Assembly: GCA_034436015.1 (NCBI GenBank) | Contig: DAOTWG010000026.1 | Coordinates: forward strand, 1 to 48,991 | Source of the DNA: DAOTVX01 sp034436015 | GTDB lineage: Bacteria > Chloroflexota > Anaerolineae > Anaerolineales > Villigracilaceae | Reading direction: 5' to 3' | DNA: 48,991 bases | In this document: positions 32,980-39,823 of the stretch, piece by piece | Layout: every line of letters starts with the position of its first letter | Position numbering within the stretch: position 1 is the stretch's first letter | Made by a program: the position numbers and the translations under genes | Notes under the pieces: model-generated | Told to the model about the DNA's origin: nothing | The model's database searches: none | The model's input: only the letters and a program-made list of their open reading frames with translations

Positions 32980-33957
32980 TTAGTGGTGTTCCTCCACTGT
33001 CTGGTAAATCACGTTCAGCAGAGATAGTTCGTCGGTTGTGTCGTGTTCCAGCGTCCAGAACATGATACCGGAGGCGCGTTCCAGGGCAAGCAAGGTTTTT
33101 TCGCGAATGGTTGGGATGCCGTTATAGTTCAGTTCCACGCCGTAGTAGTTGAAGAAATCCTGATAGGCGGCCTGCGGGTCGGCTTCGACGATTTTGCGAT
33201 AGGGCGTCCCAGCGGGGCGCGCGTAGAAAGGAACGCCCAGGACGGCTTTTTCGGGCGGGAGGCCGCGTCCAAGCCAGTAGTCGAGGCCGCCGCGCGCGTA
33301 CTCCATCGAGGAATGGTTTCTTCCATCGCCGTCATAAGTCATGATGTTTACAAAATCCATGAGAGGAAAGGACTCGACGGGGATGCCTAGCCCGTACGTG
33401 TCGCCGAGGGCAACAACGGCGGCTGTGAGGAGTTTGCTTGGCGGAAGGGCCGCGCGTAGCTCGCGCATCAGGGACAAGAAGTTCTGGGAGGAGGGGCCGG
33501 GGTCGGGATACTCCCAATCCATATCCACACCATCTAGACCGTACTCGTTGACGATGCGCAGAATCTCGCCGATGAACCGTTCCCGCTTGTGTGCATCGGC
33601 CGCGACGGTCTCGAATTGCGCGTCCCAACCCCAGCCGCCGATGGAGATGAGAACGTTGACGTTGTGCCTGTGCGCCTGTTCCACAATCGCTTTCAATTTC
33701 CACGCGTTCGCAAGGCGCTGCACGCTCCCGTCGTCGTTGGGGATGAGAAACGCGTAGTTGATATGGGTTAACTTCTCATAACGTATTTGCTCCGGAACAA
33801 CAGCCTCGGTTACATAGGCAACGATGCGAAAAGGTGGAGATGAAGGAGTAGTATTCATAGGAGGGGAGGTGAAGGTTGGAGGTTGAGTGGTTGGATGGGC
33901 CGAGCATCCGCTCGTAAGAAGGACAAGTAGGATCGTGCAAGAAAGCCAGCGCGCCAT
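32980..33957 (-). CDS. glycoside hydrolase family 18 lipoprotein
   Basis: 325 residues from ATG 33957. A signal peptide with lipobox (LTSGC, about residues 15-19) and a short Thr/Pro-rich linker lead to a GH18 TIM barrel. It contains NVLISIGGWGWD and the catalytic signature LDGVDMDWEYP (DxxDxDxE complete). It should cut chitin, peptidoglycan or another N-acetylhexosamine glycan at the cell surface. The domain resembles small GH18 proteins such as spore-coat and wall-associated members more than large secreted chitinases. It starts 5 bases after the solute-binding protein stop and so is in an operon with it. A TTG at 33966 is a possible but less likely start. Confidence 0.88.
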   Translation of the reverse strand: MARWLSCTILLVLLTSGCSAHPTTQPPTFTSPPMNTTPSSPPFRIVAYVTEAVVPEQIRYEKLTHINYAFLIPNDDGSVQRLANAWKLKAIVEQAHRHNVNVLISIGGWGWDAQFETVAADAHKRERFIGEILRIVNEYGLDGVDMDWEYPDPGPSSQNFLSLMRELRAALPPSKLLTAAVVALGDTYGLGIPVESFPLMDFVNIMTYDGDGRNHSSMEYARGGLDYWLGRGLPPEKAVLGVPFYARPAGTPYRKIVEADPQAAYQDFFNYYGVELNYNGIPTIREKTLLALERASGIMFWTLEHDTTDELSLLNVIYQTVEEHH

Positions 33958-33962
33958 GGGAT

Positions 33963-35180
33963 TCAACCTTGCAGGATGCGATTCAATCGTTCTGTAAGGG
34001 GAGGCAGACGGCGACGGAGAATGTCTTCTGCCTTCAGACTGGGCGATTGCTGTGCCTCTTCTATAATGGTGGATAGGGTTTGTCCGATTTCGTATTCGAT
34101 ACGACGCCAGAGAGGAGTGGTTGGATGTGCGCGCCCATGTTCTGTCAACTGCTGGACGGGATAATGGAAGGGGTGTTTTTCGGGGTAGAGAAGTTCAGCG
34201 GCATCCAAGCGCGCCATAAGGGAGTTTGTGGTGCGCCCCCAGCGCACTTCGGCATCGCGGGAGGTAAGGTACTTGACTAGGGCGACAGCGGCTTGCTCGC
34301 GCTTCGCCAGACTCATGGTGTGTTTCCAGATAATCAGGCTGCCTCCTGAGCACCAGGGCGTTTCCGTGATGTTTGCCAGGCCCAGGTTTTCGCGCACCTC
34401 GGGTTCCTTGCTGACCATGATGACGCTTTCTATTGTGCGGTTGTTCGTCAGCACGGCAGCCGCTCGCGCCTCGGCGAATGTCATCGCGGCCTCGGCGGGG
34501 GATAATTTCTGATACTTTTTCGGCGCCGTTCGGAAGATTGTTATCATGTCTGCCAAACCGGCCATTGCTGCGTCCTGATCCAGGGCAAGTTGCTTGCCAT
34601 CTGGGCTCAAGAAATCTCCGCCGGCGCTCCCTATCCACGAGGCCGCAATGTGGACGAGGTCGCTGTAAGGAGGCGGATAGCGACCGATCAACCAAGGGAT
34701 AGAAAGACGGGATTGGCTCAATCGGCAGATCGTGGTTACCACTGCCTTGCGGTCGCGGAACGCTCCCTTCAGATCGGTGATGCCATTTTCCAGGAAAATA
34801 TCTTTGCGATAGCAGATCATATAGGCGTACCCTGTCCAGGGAATTGCCCAGATGTGATCGTCGCCGTCTAAGAGGACGCTTTGCCAGGTAGAGGGTAGAA
34901 AGGCGCGCGCCCCGCCCATTTCTTGCACCTCCACCAGGCGAAACGAACGCAGCGCGTTCATCGCGGCCAGGCTGCTGACCCATGTACTGCCGATGTGCGA
35001 GACATCTGGGCCGGCGCCGCGCGAGGCGATGGTGAGCAAATCGGTCCAGGCGGTGCTCCACCGCATGGTCCGAAGACGCACTTTGACCCCGGTCAATCTT
35101 TCAAAATCTTCCAGCATGGAGGTCATGGCGTGAACGTCTTCTTCCGTATCAGGTATCATGGAAAATTCAATTTCTACCAT
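33963..35180 (-). CDS. ABC-type extracellular sugar-binding protein
   Basis: About 405 residues from ATG 35180, preceded by GAGG at 6 bases. The domain matches family 1 solute-binding proteins: MLEDFERLTGVKVRLRTM, GAGPDVSHIGSTWVSSL, then GTMIWAIPW-like DHIWAIPWTGY and SLIIWKHTMSLAKREQAAVALVKYL. It should bind an oligosaccharide outside the cell. The start gives no signal peptide. The frame extends to TTG 35237, adding a weakly hydrophobic 19-residue leader, while a much more hydrophobic leader ending in a cysteine lies in another frame. The true N-terminus is unresolved. No permease or ATPase genes are nearby. It is followed by GH18 and preceded by lgt. Confidence 0.82.
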   Translation of the reverse strand: MVEIEFSMIPDTEEDVHAMTSMLEDFERLTGVKVRLRTMRWSTAWTDLLTIASRGAGPDVSHIGSTWVSSLAAMNALRSFRLVEVQEMGGARAFLPSTWQSVLLDGDDHIWAIPWTGYAYMICYRKDIFLENGITDLKGAFRDRKAVVTTICRLSQSRLSIPWLIGRYPPPYSDLVHIAASWIGSAGGDFLSPDGKQLALDQDAAMAGLADMITIFRTAPKKYQKLSPAEAAMTFAEARAAAVLTNNRTIESVIMVSKEPEVRENLGLANITETPWCSGGSLIIWKHTMSLAKREQAAVALVKYLTSRDAEVRWGRTTNSLMARLDAAELLYPEKHPFHYPVQQLTEHGRAHPTTPLWRRIEYEIGQTLSTIIEEAQQSPSLKAEDILRRRLPPLTERLNRILQG

Positions 35181-35242
35181 GTCCGGCCTCGCTTCATGCA
35201 AGAGAAAGGGAAAAAGAACATTGCCAGCAGCACACAACCCAG

Positions 35243-35271
35243 TTTAAAGATTTGGTGAGTCGGTCGGTCAA
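35243..35271 (-). promoter_or_regulatory. promoter upstream of the sugar-binding protein
   Basis: TTGACC (35266-35271), 17 bases, TTTAAA (35243-35248) on the minus strand. The -10 box is 5 nt before the TTG at 35237 and 9 nt before a GTG at 35233. It lies just after the lgt stop and would let the two downstream genes be expressed separately. Confidence 0.5.
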
Positions 35272-35289
35272 GTTTATTGCTATTCTATG

Positions 35290-36108
35290 TCACTTCCGAA
35301 CGGCAAACTTGTGTCGGTAAATCCAAGTTCCCGCGCTGACCAGCGCGACAATGGCCATGAAAGTCTGATTGGCGTTGATGCTGCCAATTTGAGACGCATC
35401 CAGACGCAGGAACTCCAATAGGAAACGTCCAACCGGATAGGTAATCAAATAGATCAAGAGCAAATCGCCTGCTTGTAAACGGGCAGCGTGTTTTCTCCCT
35501 AACCAGAGTAGGAACATAGCGTTCGCCAGATTCCAGAGCGACTCGTAGGCGAAGAGAGGATGATAATATTCGTACGTTTCAAAGCCGGGGAGACGATGCA
35601 TAGGGTCGATGTAGATGCGCCAGGGCAGGTTGGTGGGGCGGCCATAGAGTTCCTGATTAAAGAAGTTCCCCCAGCGACCGATGGCCTGTGCCAGCGCCAG
35701 GCCGGGCACGGCGATGTCGGCCCACGTTAAGAAGGGAAGTTTCTTCGCGCGGCAGTAGAGGGCTAGCGCAACGACGCCGCCAATGACTGCTCCCGGAATC
35801 CCAAGCCCGCCGCTGCGGATGTTGATTAAATCCAGGGGATGAGTAAGGTAATATTTGGTTGTGATGCCTTGGGCGACCATGGAGAGCGGCGGCGTAAACA
35901 CGTGCCAGAGGCGCGCTCCTGCAATGCCTGCAAGGACGACCCAGAAGAGCGCATCCCAGACGACTTCGGGATTCTGGCCGCGTCGGCGCGCCTCATGCGC
36001 TGCCAGGAAGGCCGCGATGATCACTCCCACGGTGATCAGGATGCCGTAGAAGTAAATACGAAAGGTAATGCCGAGAAAGGAAATGGGAATGTCAAATCCG
36101 TTCGGCAT
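35290..36108 (-). CDS. lgt: prolipoprotein diacylglyceryl transferase
   Basis: 272 residues with about seven membrane helices. The Lgt signature is IGRWGNFFNQELYG (about residues 140-155). Other conserved parts are RIYFYGILITVGV at TM1, HPLFAYESLWN and YPVGRFLLEFLR. It transfers diacylglycerol from phospholipid to the lipobox cysteine of prolipoproteins. AGGAGG lies 6 bases before ATG 36108. Downstream on the same strand are the sugar-binding protein and a GH18 lipoprotein, likely substrates. A TAAAAT hexamer about 50 bases upstream may be its -10 box. Confidence 0.96.
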   Translation of the reverse strand: MPNGFDIPISFLGITFRIYFYGILITVGVIIAAFLAAHEARRRGQNPEVVWDALFWVVLAGIAGARLWHVFTPPLSMVAQGITTKYYLTHPLDLINIRSGGLGIPGAVIGGVVALALYCRAKKLPFLTWADIAVPGLALAQAIGRWGNFFNQELYGRPTNLPWRIYIDPMHRLPGFETYEYYHPLFAYESLWNLANAMFLLWLGRKHAARLQAGDLLLIYLITYPVGRFLLEFLRLDASQIGSINANQTFMAIVALVSAGTWIYRHKFAVRK

Positions 36109-36453
36109 GAAATACCTCCTTAGTGAAGACAGTTTTGCGATTCCCGCTGGGGAAACAGTGCTATTTTACCACCAGAACCGAATGAGAAAAACACAAGAGG
36201 CTTTTGGGCGTGCACGCAAGAGTTGTCGGCGATAGGGCTCTGGAGTAGACAACGCCTAGGAGTTATCCTACTACGTTTGCGTGCACACGGTTGCTAAGAA
36301 CGTGCTAGCAACTCGTTCGGTGGAAAGACTGGCCTCGCCTGCTAGGGGGGTGTTGCGCTAGACCTCCTTTCGCCGCGTCACTGCTTTCCGACCAAGAAGG
36401 GTATTCTGAATTATAATTCCCTTACGATTGTGTGACGCTGCCCAGGGAATGCA
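36109..36453. other. divergent intergenic region between lgt and the tat cluster
   Basis: 345 bases without a gene. It holds the lgt leader, a dispersed palindromic element (36206-36290) and, near the right end, TATAAT at 36412-36417. That hexamer is probably the -10 box of the tatB-like gene, with a leader of about 30 bases carrying AGGGA. Confidence 0.6.
36206..36290. repeat. dispersed imperfect palindromic element, copy B
   Basis: The ends are perfect inverted repeats, GTGCACGCAA (36210-36219) and TTGCGTGCAC (36277-36286), enclosing 57 bases. The left end itself contains the palindrome GCGTGCACGC. By eye 28 of the first 35 bases match copy A at 22671-22705, including AGTT, TCGGCG and GGCTCTG. 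It lies between divergent promoters, as copy A does. Confidence 0.5.
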
Positions 36454-36798
36454 ATGACTGTTTTCGGGCTTGGTCTGGAAGAGATCGTTTTTATCCTTCT
36501 CCTGATTCTTGTGATATTTGCGCCTAGCGATATTCAGCGCGCTGGGCAAGCGATTGGTCGCGGTCTGAATCGGCTGGCTCGCTCGGAGACATGGCGTCTG
36601 CTTTACCGGACCGGCGAGGAACTGCGCGCATTGCCAGGACGGTTGATGAAAGAAGCTCAATTGGAGGAGTGGCGGGTCTCTACCCAAGGGGCTTGGAGAA
36701 AGACGCAAGAGTTAGTTGCTGACGATTCGCTGAGCGGAAGAGGGGACCAGCAAGCCGCTTTGAGGGAGAGCGAGATGGACGATAGGGAGGAGAGTTGA
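36454..36798 (+). CDS. TatA/TatB-family twin-arginine translocase subunit
   Basis: 114 residues. A single N-terminal membrane helix (GLGLEEIVFILLLILVIFAP, about residues 5-24) is followed by an amphipathic helix (SDIQRAGQAIGRGLNRLARS) and a long charged tail. The length and acidic glutamate in the helix favour a TatB-like role (recognition complex with TatC) over pore-forming TatA. AGGGA precedes the ATG. It is upstream of tatC, with a second, shorter TatA-family gene downstream. Confidence 0.85.
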   Translation: MTVFGLGLEEIVFILLLILVIFAPSDIQRAGQAIGRGLNRLARSETWRLLYRTGEELRALPGRLMKEAQLEEWRVSTQGAWRKTQELVADDSLSGRGDQQAALRESEMDDREES

Positions 36799-36843
36799 CT
36801 GCCGGTACTGTTTCTCTCTTAGCTTGTCTTTAGATTCGCGCCG

Positions 36844-37644
36844 ATGACCTTATTTCGAAGAATCCATCAGTTCTTCTGCCAGGAACCGGAAGAACGGCCG
36901 CTCGATGAGGTGGCCACCATGGCTATCCAACAGCCATCTGCCCTTCTGGGGCACCTGGACGCGTTGCGGCGTCACCTGTTGCGCATCTTGCTTGCGTTAA
37001 CGATTTGTGCGATTGTTATGTTTCGTCATGCCCCGCGTCTCCTTACCTTTCTGGCTCAACCCATTGGGGGTCTGGAACGTCTCCAGGCGATTGAGGTGAC
37101 GGAACCAATAGGGGTCTTCATGCGCGTGGCGCTCTTTGGCGCGTTGTTGCTGGCTTCCCCTTATATTGCTCTTGAAATCTGGTTGTTTCTCGCGCCGGGG
37201 CTAAAGCCGGCGGAGCGTTTTTGGAGTTCTCTTGGCATTCCACTGGCTGGGCTGTTCTTCCTCGGCGGCGCGGCGTTCGCTTACTATGTGGTGCTGCCGG
37301 TCGCGCTTCCTGTACTGCTTCACTTTATGAATATTCCCACTGCGCCGCGTCCACTTTCCTATTTTAACTTCGTGACCGGTCTGTTATTCTGGACGGGGAT
37401 ATTTTTCGAGCTTCCTCTTGTTGCCTGCGTCTTGACCTGGCTTGGCGTGGTAAAGCCAAAGACGCTGGCGCGGCAATGGCGGTTGATGATCGCGATTGTG
37501 GCTGTGGTCGCGGCTGTGATTACCCCTACGGGCGATCCGTTGAACATGGCTCTCGCGATGGCGCCGATGGTTGTGTTATACTTTGTAGGCGTTGGTTTGA
37601 GTTATCTGGTGTTCGCATTTCGCAGGCAAAAGGCGCAGCCGTAA
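36844..37644 (+). CDS. tatC: twin-arginine translocase subunit TatC
   Basis: 266 residues with six membrane helices. The conserved HLDALRRHLLR (family HLxELRxR) is at about residue 37. The TM3-4 blocks EIWLFLAPGLKPAERFW and TPTGDPLNMALAMAP are typical. It recognises twin-arginine signal peptides and assembles the Tat pore. The first 25 residues (EPEERPLDEVAT) form an acidic extension I also associate with Chloroflexota TatC proteins, supporting ATG 36844. ATG 36919, with GAGGTGG upstream, is an alternative. TAGATT ends 7 nt before ATG 36844. Confidence 0.95.
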   Translation: MTLFRRIHQFFCQEPEERPLDEVATMAIQQPSALLGHLDALRRHLLRILLALTICAIVMFRHAPRLLTFLAQPIGGLERLQAIEVTEPIGVFMRVALFGALLLASPYIALEIWLFLAPGLKPAERFWSSLGIPLAGLFFLGGAAFAYYVVLPVALPVLLHFMNIPTAPRPLSYFNFVTGLLFWTGIFFELPLVACVLTWLGVVKPKTLARQWRLMIAIVAVVAAVITPTGDPLNMALAMAPMVVLYFVGVGLSYLVFAFRRQKAQP

Positions 37645-37679
37645 GCGTTCTGCCTATTATCTGGAAAGGAGCTTGGACG

Positions 37680-37871
37680 ATGGGAAGATTAGACCTTCCT
37701 GAACTGTTGGTGATTCTCGTTATTGTGATTTTGATCTTTGGAGTTGGGCGTATCAGCAAAGTGGCCGGCGAGCTCGGTAAAGGGATTCGCGCCTTTAAAC
37801 AAGGCCTGAGCGGGGAAGGGGAGAAAGAAGCCGACGTTTCCGATTCAGAGAAAGAACAACCTTCCGCGTAG
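37680..37871 (+). CDS. tatA: twin-arginine translocase subunit TatA
   Basis: 63 residues, the minimal TatA size. One membrane helix (LPELLVILVIVILIFGVGRIS) leads to the TatA-typical amphipathic helix (KVAGELGKGIRAFKQGL) and a short charged tail. It forms the export pore with the TatB-like protein and TatC. ATG 37680 has GGAAAGGA 9 bases upstream; the longer open frame from 37476 overlaps tatC and has no support. It is convergent with the DUF212 gene, 11 bases apart. Confidence 0.93.
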   Translation: MGRLDLPELLVILVIVILIFGVGRISKVAGELGKGIRAFKQGLSGEGEKEADVSDSEKEQPSA

Positions 37872-37882
37872 CGGTTGAGGAA

Positions 37883-38335
37883 TCAGCGCCAGAGCAACCA
37901 CAGAATTTGGGCAGCGGCCAGACCTAGCAGCACTCCGCCGAACGCCTCCATGGGCGTATGGCCGAGCACCTCGCGCAGTTGCTGTTGGCTAATCGGGTGG
38001 CGACGCAATAGCTCGTTGACCAGTACGTTAATTTTTTGCGCCTGGATGCCGGCCTGGCGACGCACGCCGGCCGCATCATATACGACAATCATAGCGATCG
38101 CTGTGGCCAGGCCAAACGTCGGATGGTCGAATCCATGATGCAGGCCGATGGCGTGAGCGGCGGCGACCACCAGCGCCGCATGGGAACTGGGCATGCCGCC
38201 GGCGCTGAATGATGCTCCCCATTGCCACTTCCCCTGGCTGAGATAGAGCAACGGCGCCTTCAAGGCCTGCGCCAACAGCCAGGCGGTCAGGGCGCTCCAA
38301 AGGACGCGGTTTTCGAGGATGGCGGCCAGATTCAT
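37883..38335 (-). CDS. DUF212 / divergent PAP2-family membrane protein
   Basis: 150 residues with four membrane segments. The family block GGMPSSHAALVVAAA matches the DUF212 (YuiD-like) group, which is distantly related to acid phosphatase and vanadium haloperoxidase. DAAGVRRQAGIQAQ and LGHTPMEAFGGVLLG are further conserved parts. The biochemical role is not established. The start overlaps the xseB stop by four bases (ATGA), so it is coupled as the last gene of the relA operon. Confidence 0.88.
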   Translation of the reverse strand: MNLAAILENRVLWSALTAWLLAQALKAPLLYLSQGKWQWGASFSAGGMPSSHAALVVAAAHAIGLHHGFDHPTFGLATAIAMIVVYDAAGVRRQAGIQAQKINVLVNELLRRHPISQQQLREVLGHTPMEAFGGVLLGLAAAQILWLLWR

Positions 38336-38556
38336 GGTTCACCCTGAAAGGCGCTCAGGTCTTCGCCGGCCAGTTGACGCACTTGCAAATCGGCGTGGTC
38401 GAGCAACGCGGCGCAGTGTTTCAGCAGCTCCTGACCGCGCACGAAGAGACGAAGCGATTCCTCTAGCGTTTGTTGGCCGATCTCCAGAGTGGCAACAATC
38501 GTTTCTAGTTCGGCGCAGGCTTCTTCGTAGGTGAATTCGTGTATCGGTTTGCTCAT
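38332..38556 (-). CDS. xseB: exodeoxyribonuclease VII small subunit
   Basis: 74 residues, the normal XseB size. It has the family core FTYEEACAELETIVATLEIGQQTLEESLRLF and GQELLKHCAALLDHADLQV, forming a helical hairpin. Several copies bind each XseA and the complex degrades single-stranded DNA. GAGGT precedes the ATG. It starts 7 bases after xseA and overlaps the DUF212 start. Confidence 0.94.
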   Translation of the reverse strand: MSKPIHEFTYEEACAELETIVATLEIGQQTLEESLRLFVRGQELLKHCAALLDHADLQVRQLAGEDLSAFQGEP

Positions 38557-38563
38557 TGTTACC

Positions 38564-39799
38564 TCATGCGGAAGGAGGAATATGAGTCACAGCGACCGCG
38601 AACTCGCCATCTTGCACGCGAACGTTCAGCGCGTCACCGTGTTGGACCTGCTGATGGGAAGTGACCACGCGACCATCCGCCTGGCGGGTGACGACAGCGT
38701 AGCCGCGCTGTACAACGGCCAGAGGATTGAGCGCCACCAACTGATTTTCCCGACCGCGCAGGTGGCTTCTGGCAATCGCAAGACGATGTTGTTGCGCGGT
38801 CAGAAGCCGTCGCGCCCATTCGTCCAGGCGTTGGCGCTCGCTCTGGATACGCCGACCAGGCGAGGCAAACTGCAAACGATCGTTCAGACGGGCTAGGAGA
38901 CGCCGCCGCTCTTGTAGGATGGCTTGCAAGTTTGCCCGTAAGCGTTCCCTCTGCGTCTGCAGAAGGGAACGTAGTTCGTCCAGGGTGACGGGTGTGGCCA
39001 GTTCTGCCGCGGCGCTTGGCGTAGGAGCGCGCACGTCGGCGGCAAAGTCGGCCAGCGTGAAATCCGTCTCGTGCCCTATTCCGCTGATGACCGGTGCGCT
39101 TGAGGCAACGATGGCGCGCACGACACGCTCATCGTTAAAAGCCCACAGGTCTTCTAGAGAACCACCGCCGCGCGCCAGCAGAATCACATCTGGCGCAGCG
39201 ACCCGATTCAGCCGTGCCAGCGCCTCCGCCAGTAAGAGCGGCGCGTCCTCTCCCTGGACCGGCGCCGGGGCCAACACGACTTCTGCTAATGGATTGCGTC
39301 GGCGCAGGATATGGAGAATATCCCGCAAGGCAGCGCCGGTAGGCGAGGTGACGACCCCGATGCGACGCGCGAGCCGGGGAAGGGGACGTTTGCGCGCAGA
39401 ATCGAACAGACCTTCTGCCGCCAGTCGTTCCTTCAGGCGTAGAAATTCCTGAAAGAGCGCTCCCTCGCCGGCCGGCTGGATGCTATCGGCGTAGAGTTGA
39501 TACTGCCCGCCGGCTTCGTAAATACCAATGTACCCATGTGCTTCGACGGCCATGCCATCACTCAAGGCGATTTGCAGGCGAGCGGCCTCGCTGCGCCACA
39601 TCACACAACGCAGTTGCGCGCCGGCGTCTTTGAGGGTGAAATATAAATGACCGGAGGAGGGGCGGGAAAGATTCGAGATTTCTCCTTCTACCCATACATC
39701 CTGTAACATCGGGTCTTCCGTCAGCCGCTGGCTCAAGTAACGCGTCAGGCCGCTGACCGTCCAGCGTGCCATCTCGAAGAAGGAAAGTTGGGCGTCCAC
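38564..39799 (-). CDS. xseA: exodeoxyribonuclease VII large subunit
   Basis: 411 residues from GTG 39799, with AAAGG upstream. The N-terminal OB fold (SQRLTEDPMLQDVWVEGEISN) is followed by the catalytic domain with RIGVVTSPTGAALRDI, LLARGGGSLEDLWAFN and SGIGHETDFTLADFAADVRAPTPSAAAE. A coiled-coil segment and the C-terminal RGYAVV block complete it. It degrades single-stranded DNA with XseB during repair. It is 24 bases downstream of relA. Confidence 0.95.
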   Translation of the reverse strand: MDAQLSFFEMARWTVSGLTRYLSQRLTEDPMLQDVWVEGEISNLSRPSSGHLYFTLKDAGAQLRCVMWRSEAARLQIALSDGMAVEAHGYIGIYEAGGQYQLYADSIQPAGEGALFQEFLRLKERLAAEGLFDSARKRPLPRLARRIGVVTSPTGAALRDILHILRRRNPLAEVVLAPAPVQGEDAPLLLAEALARLNRVAAPDVILLARGGGSLEDLWAFNDERVVRAIVASSAPVISGIGHETDFTLADFAADVRAPTPSAAAELATPVTLDELRSLLQTQRERLRANLQAILQERRRLLARLNDRLQFASPGRRIQSERQRLDEWARRLLTAQQHRLAIARSHLRGRENQLVALNPLAVVQRGYAVVTRQADGRVVTSHQQVQHGDALNVRVQDGEFAVAVTHIPPSA

Positions 39800-39823
39800 C
39801 GATTGCCTTTCTGTGACCGGAAG

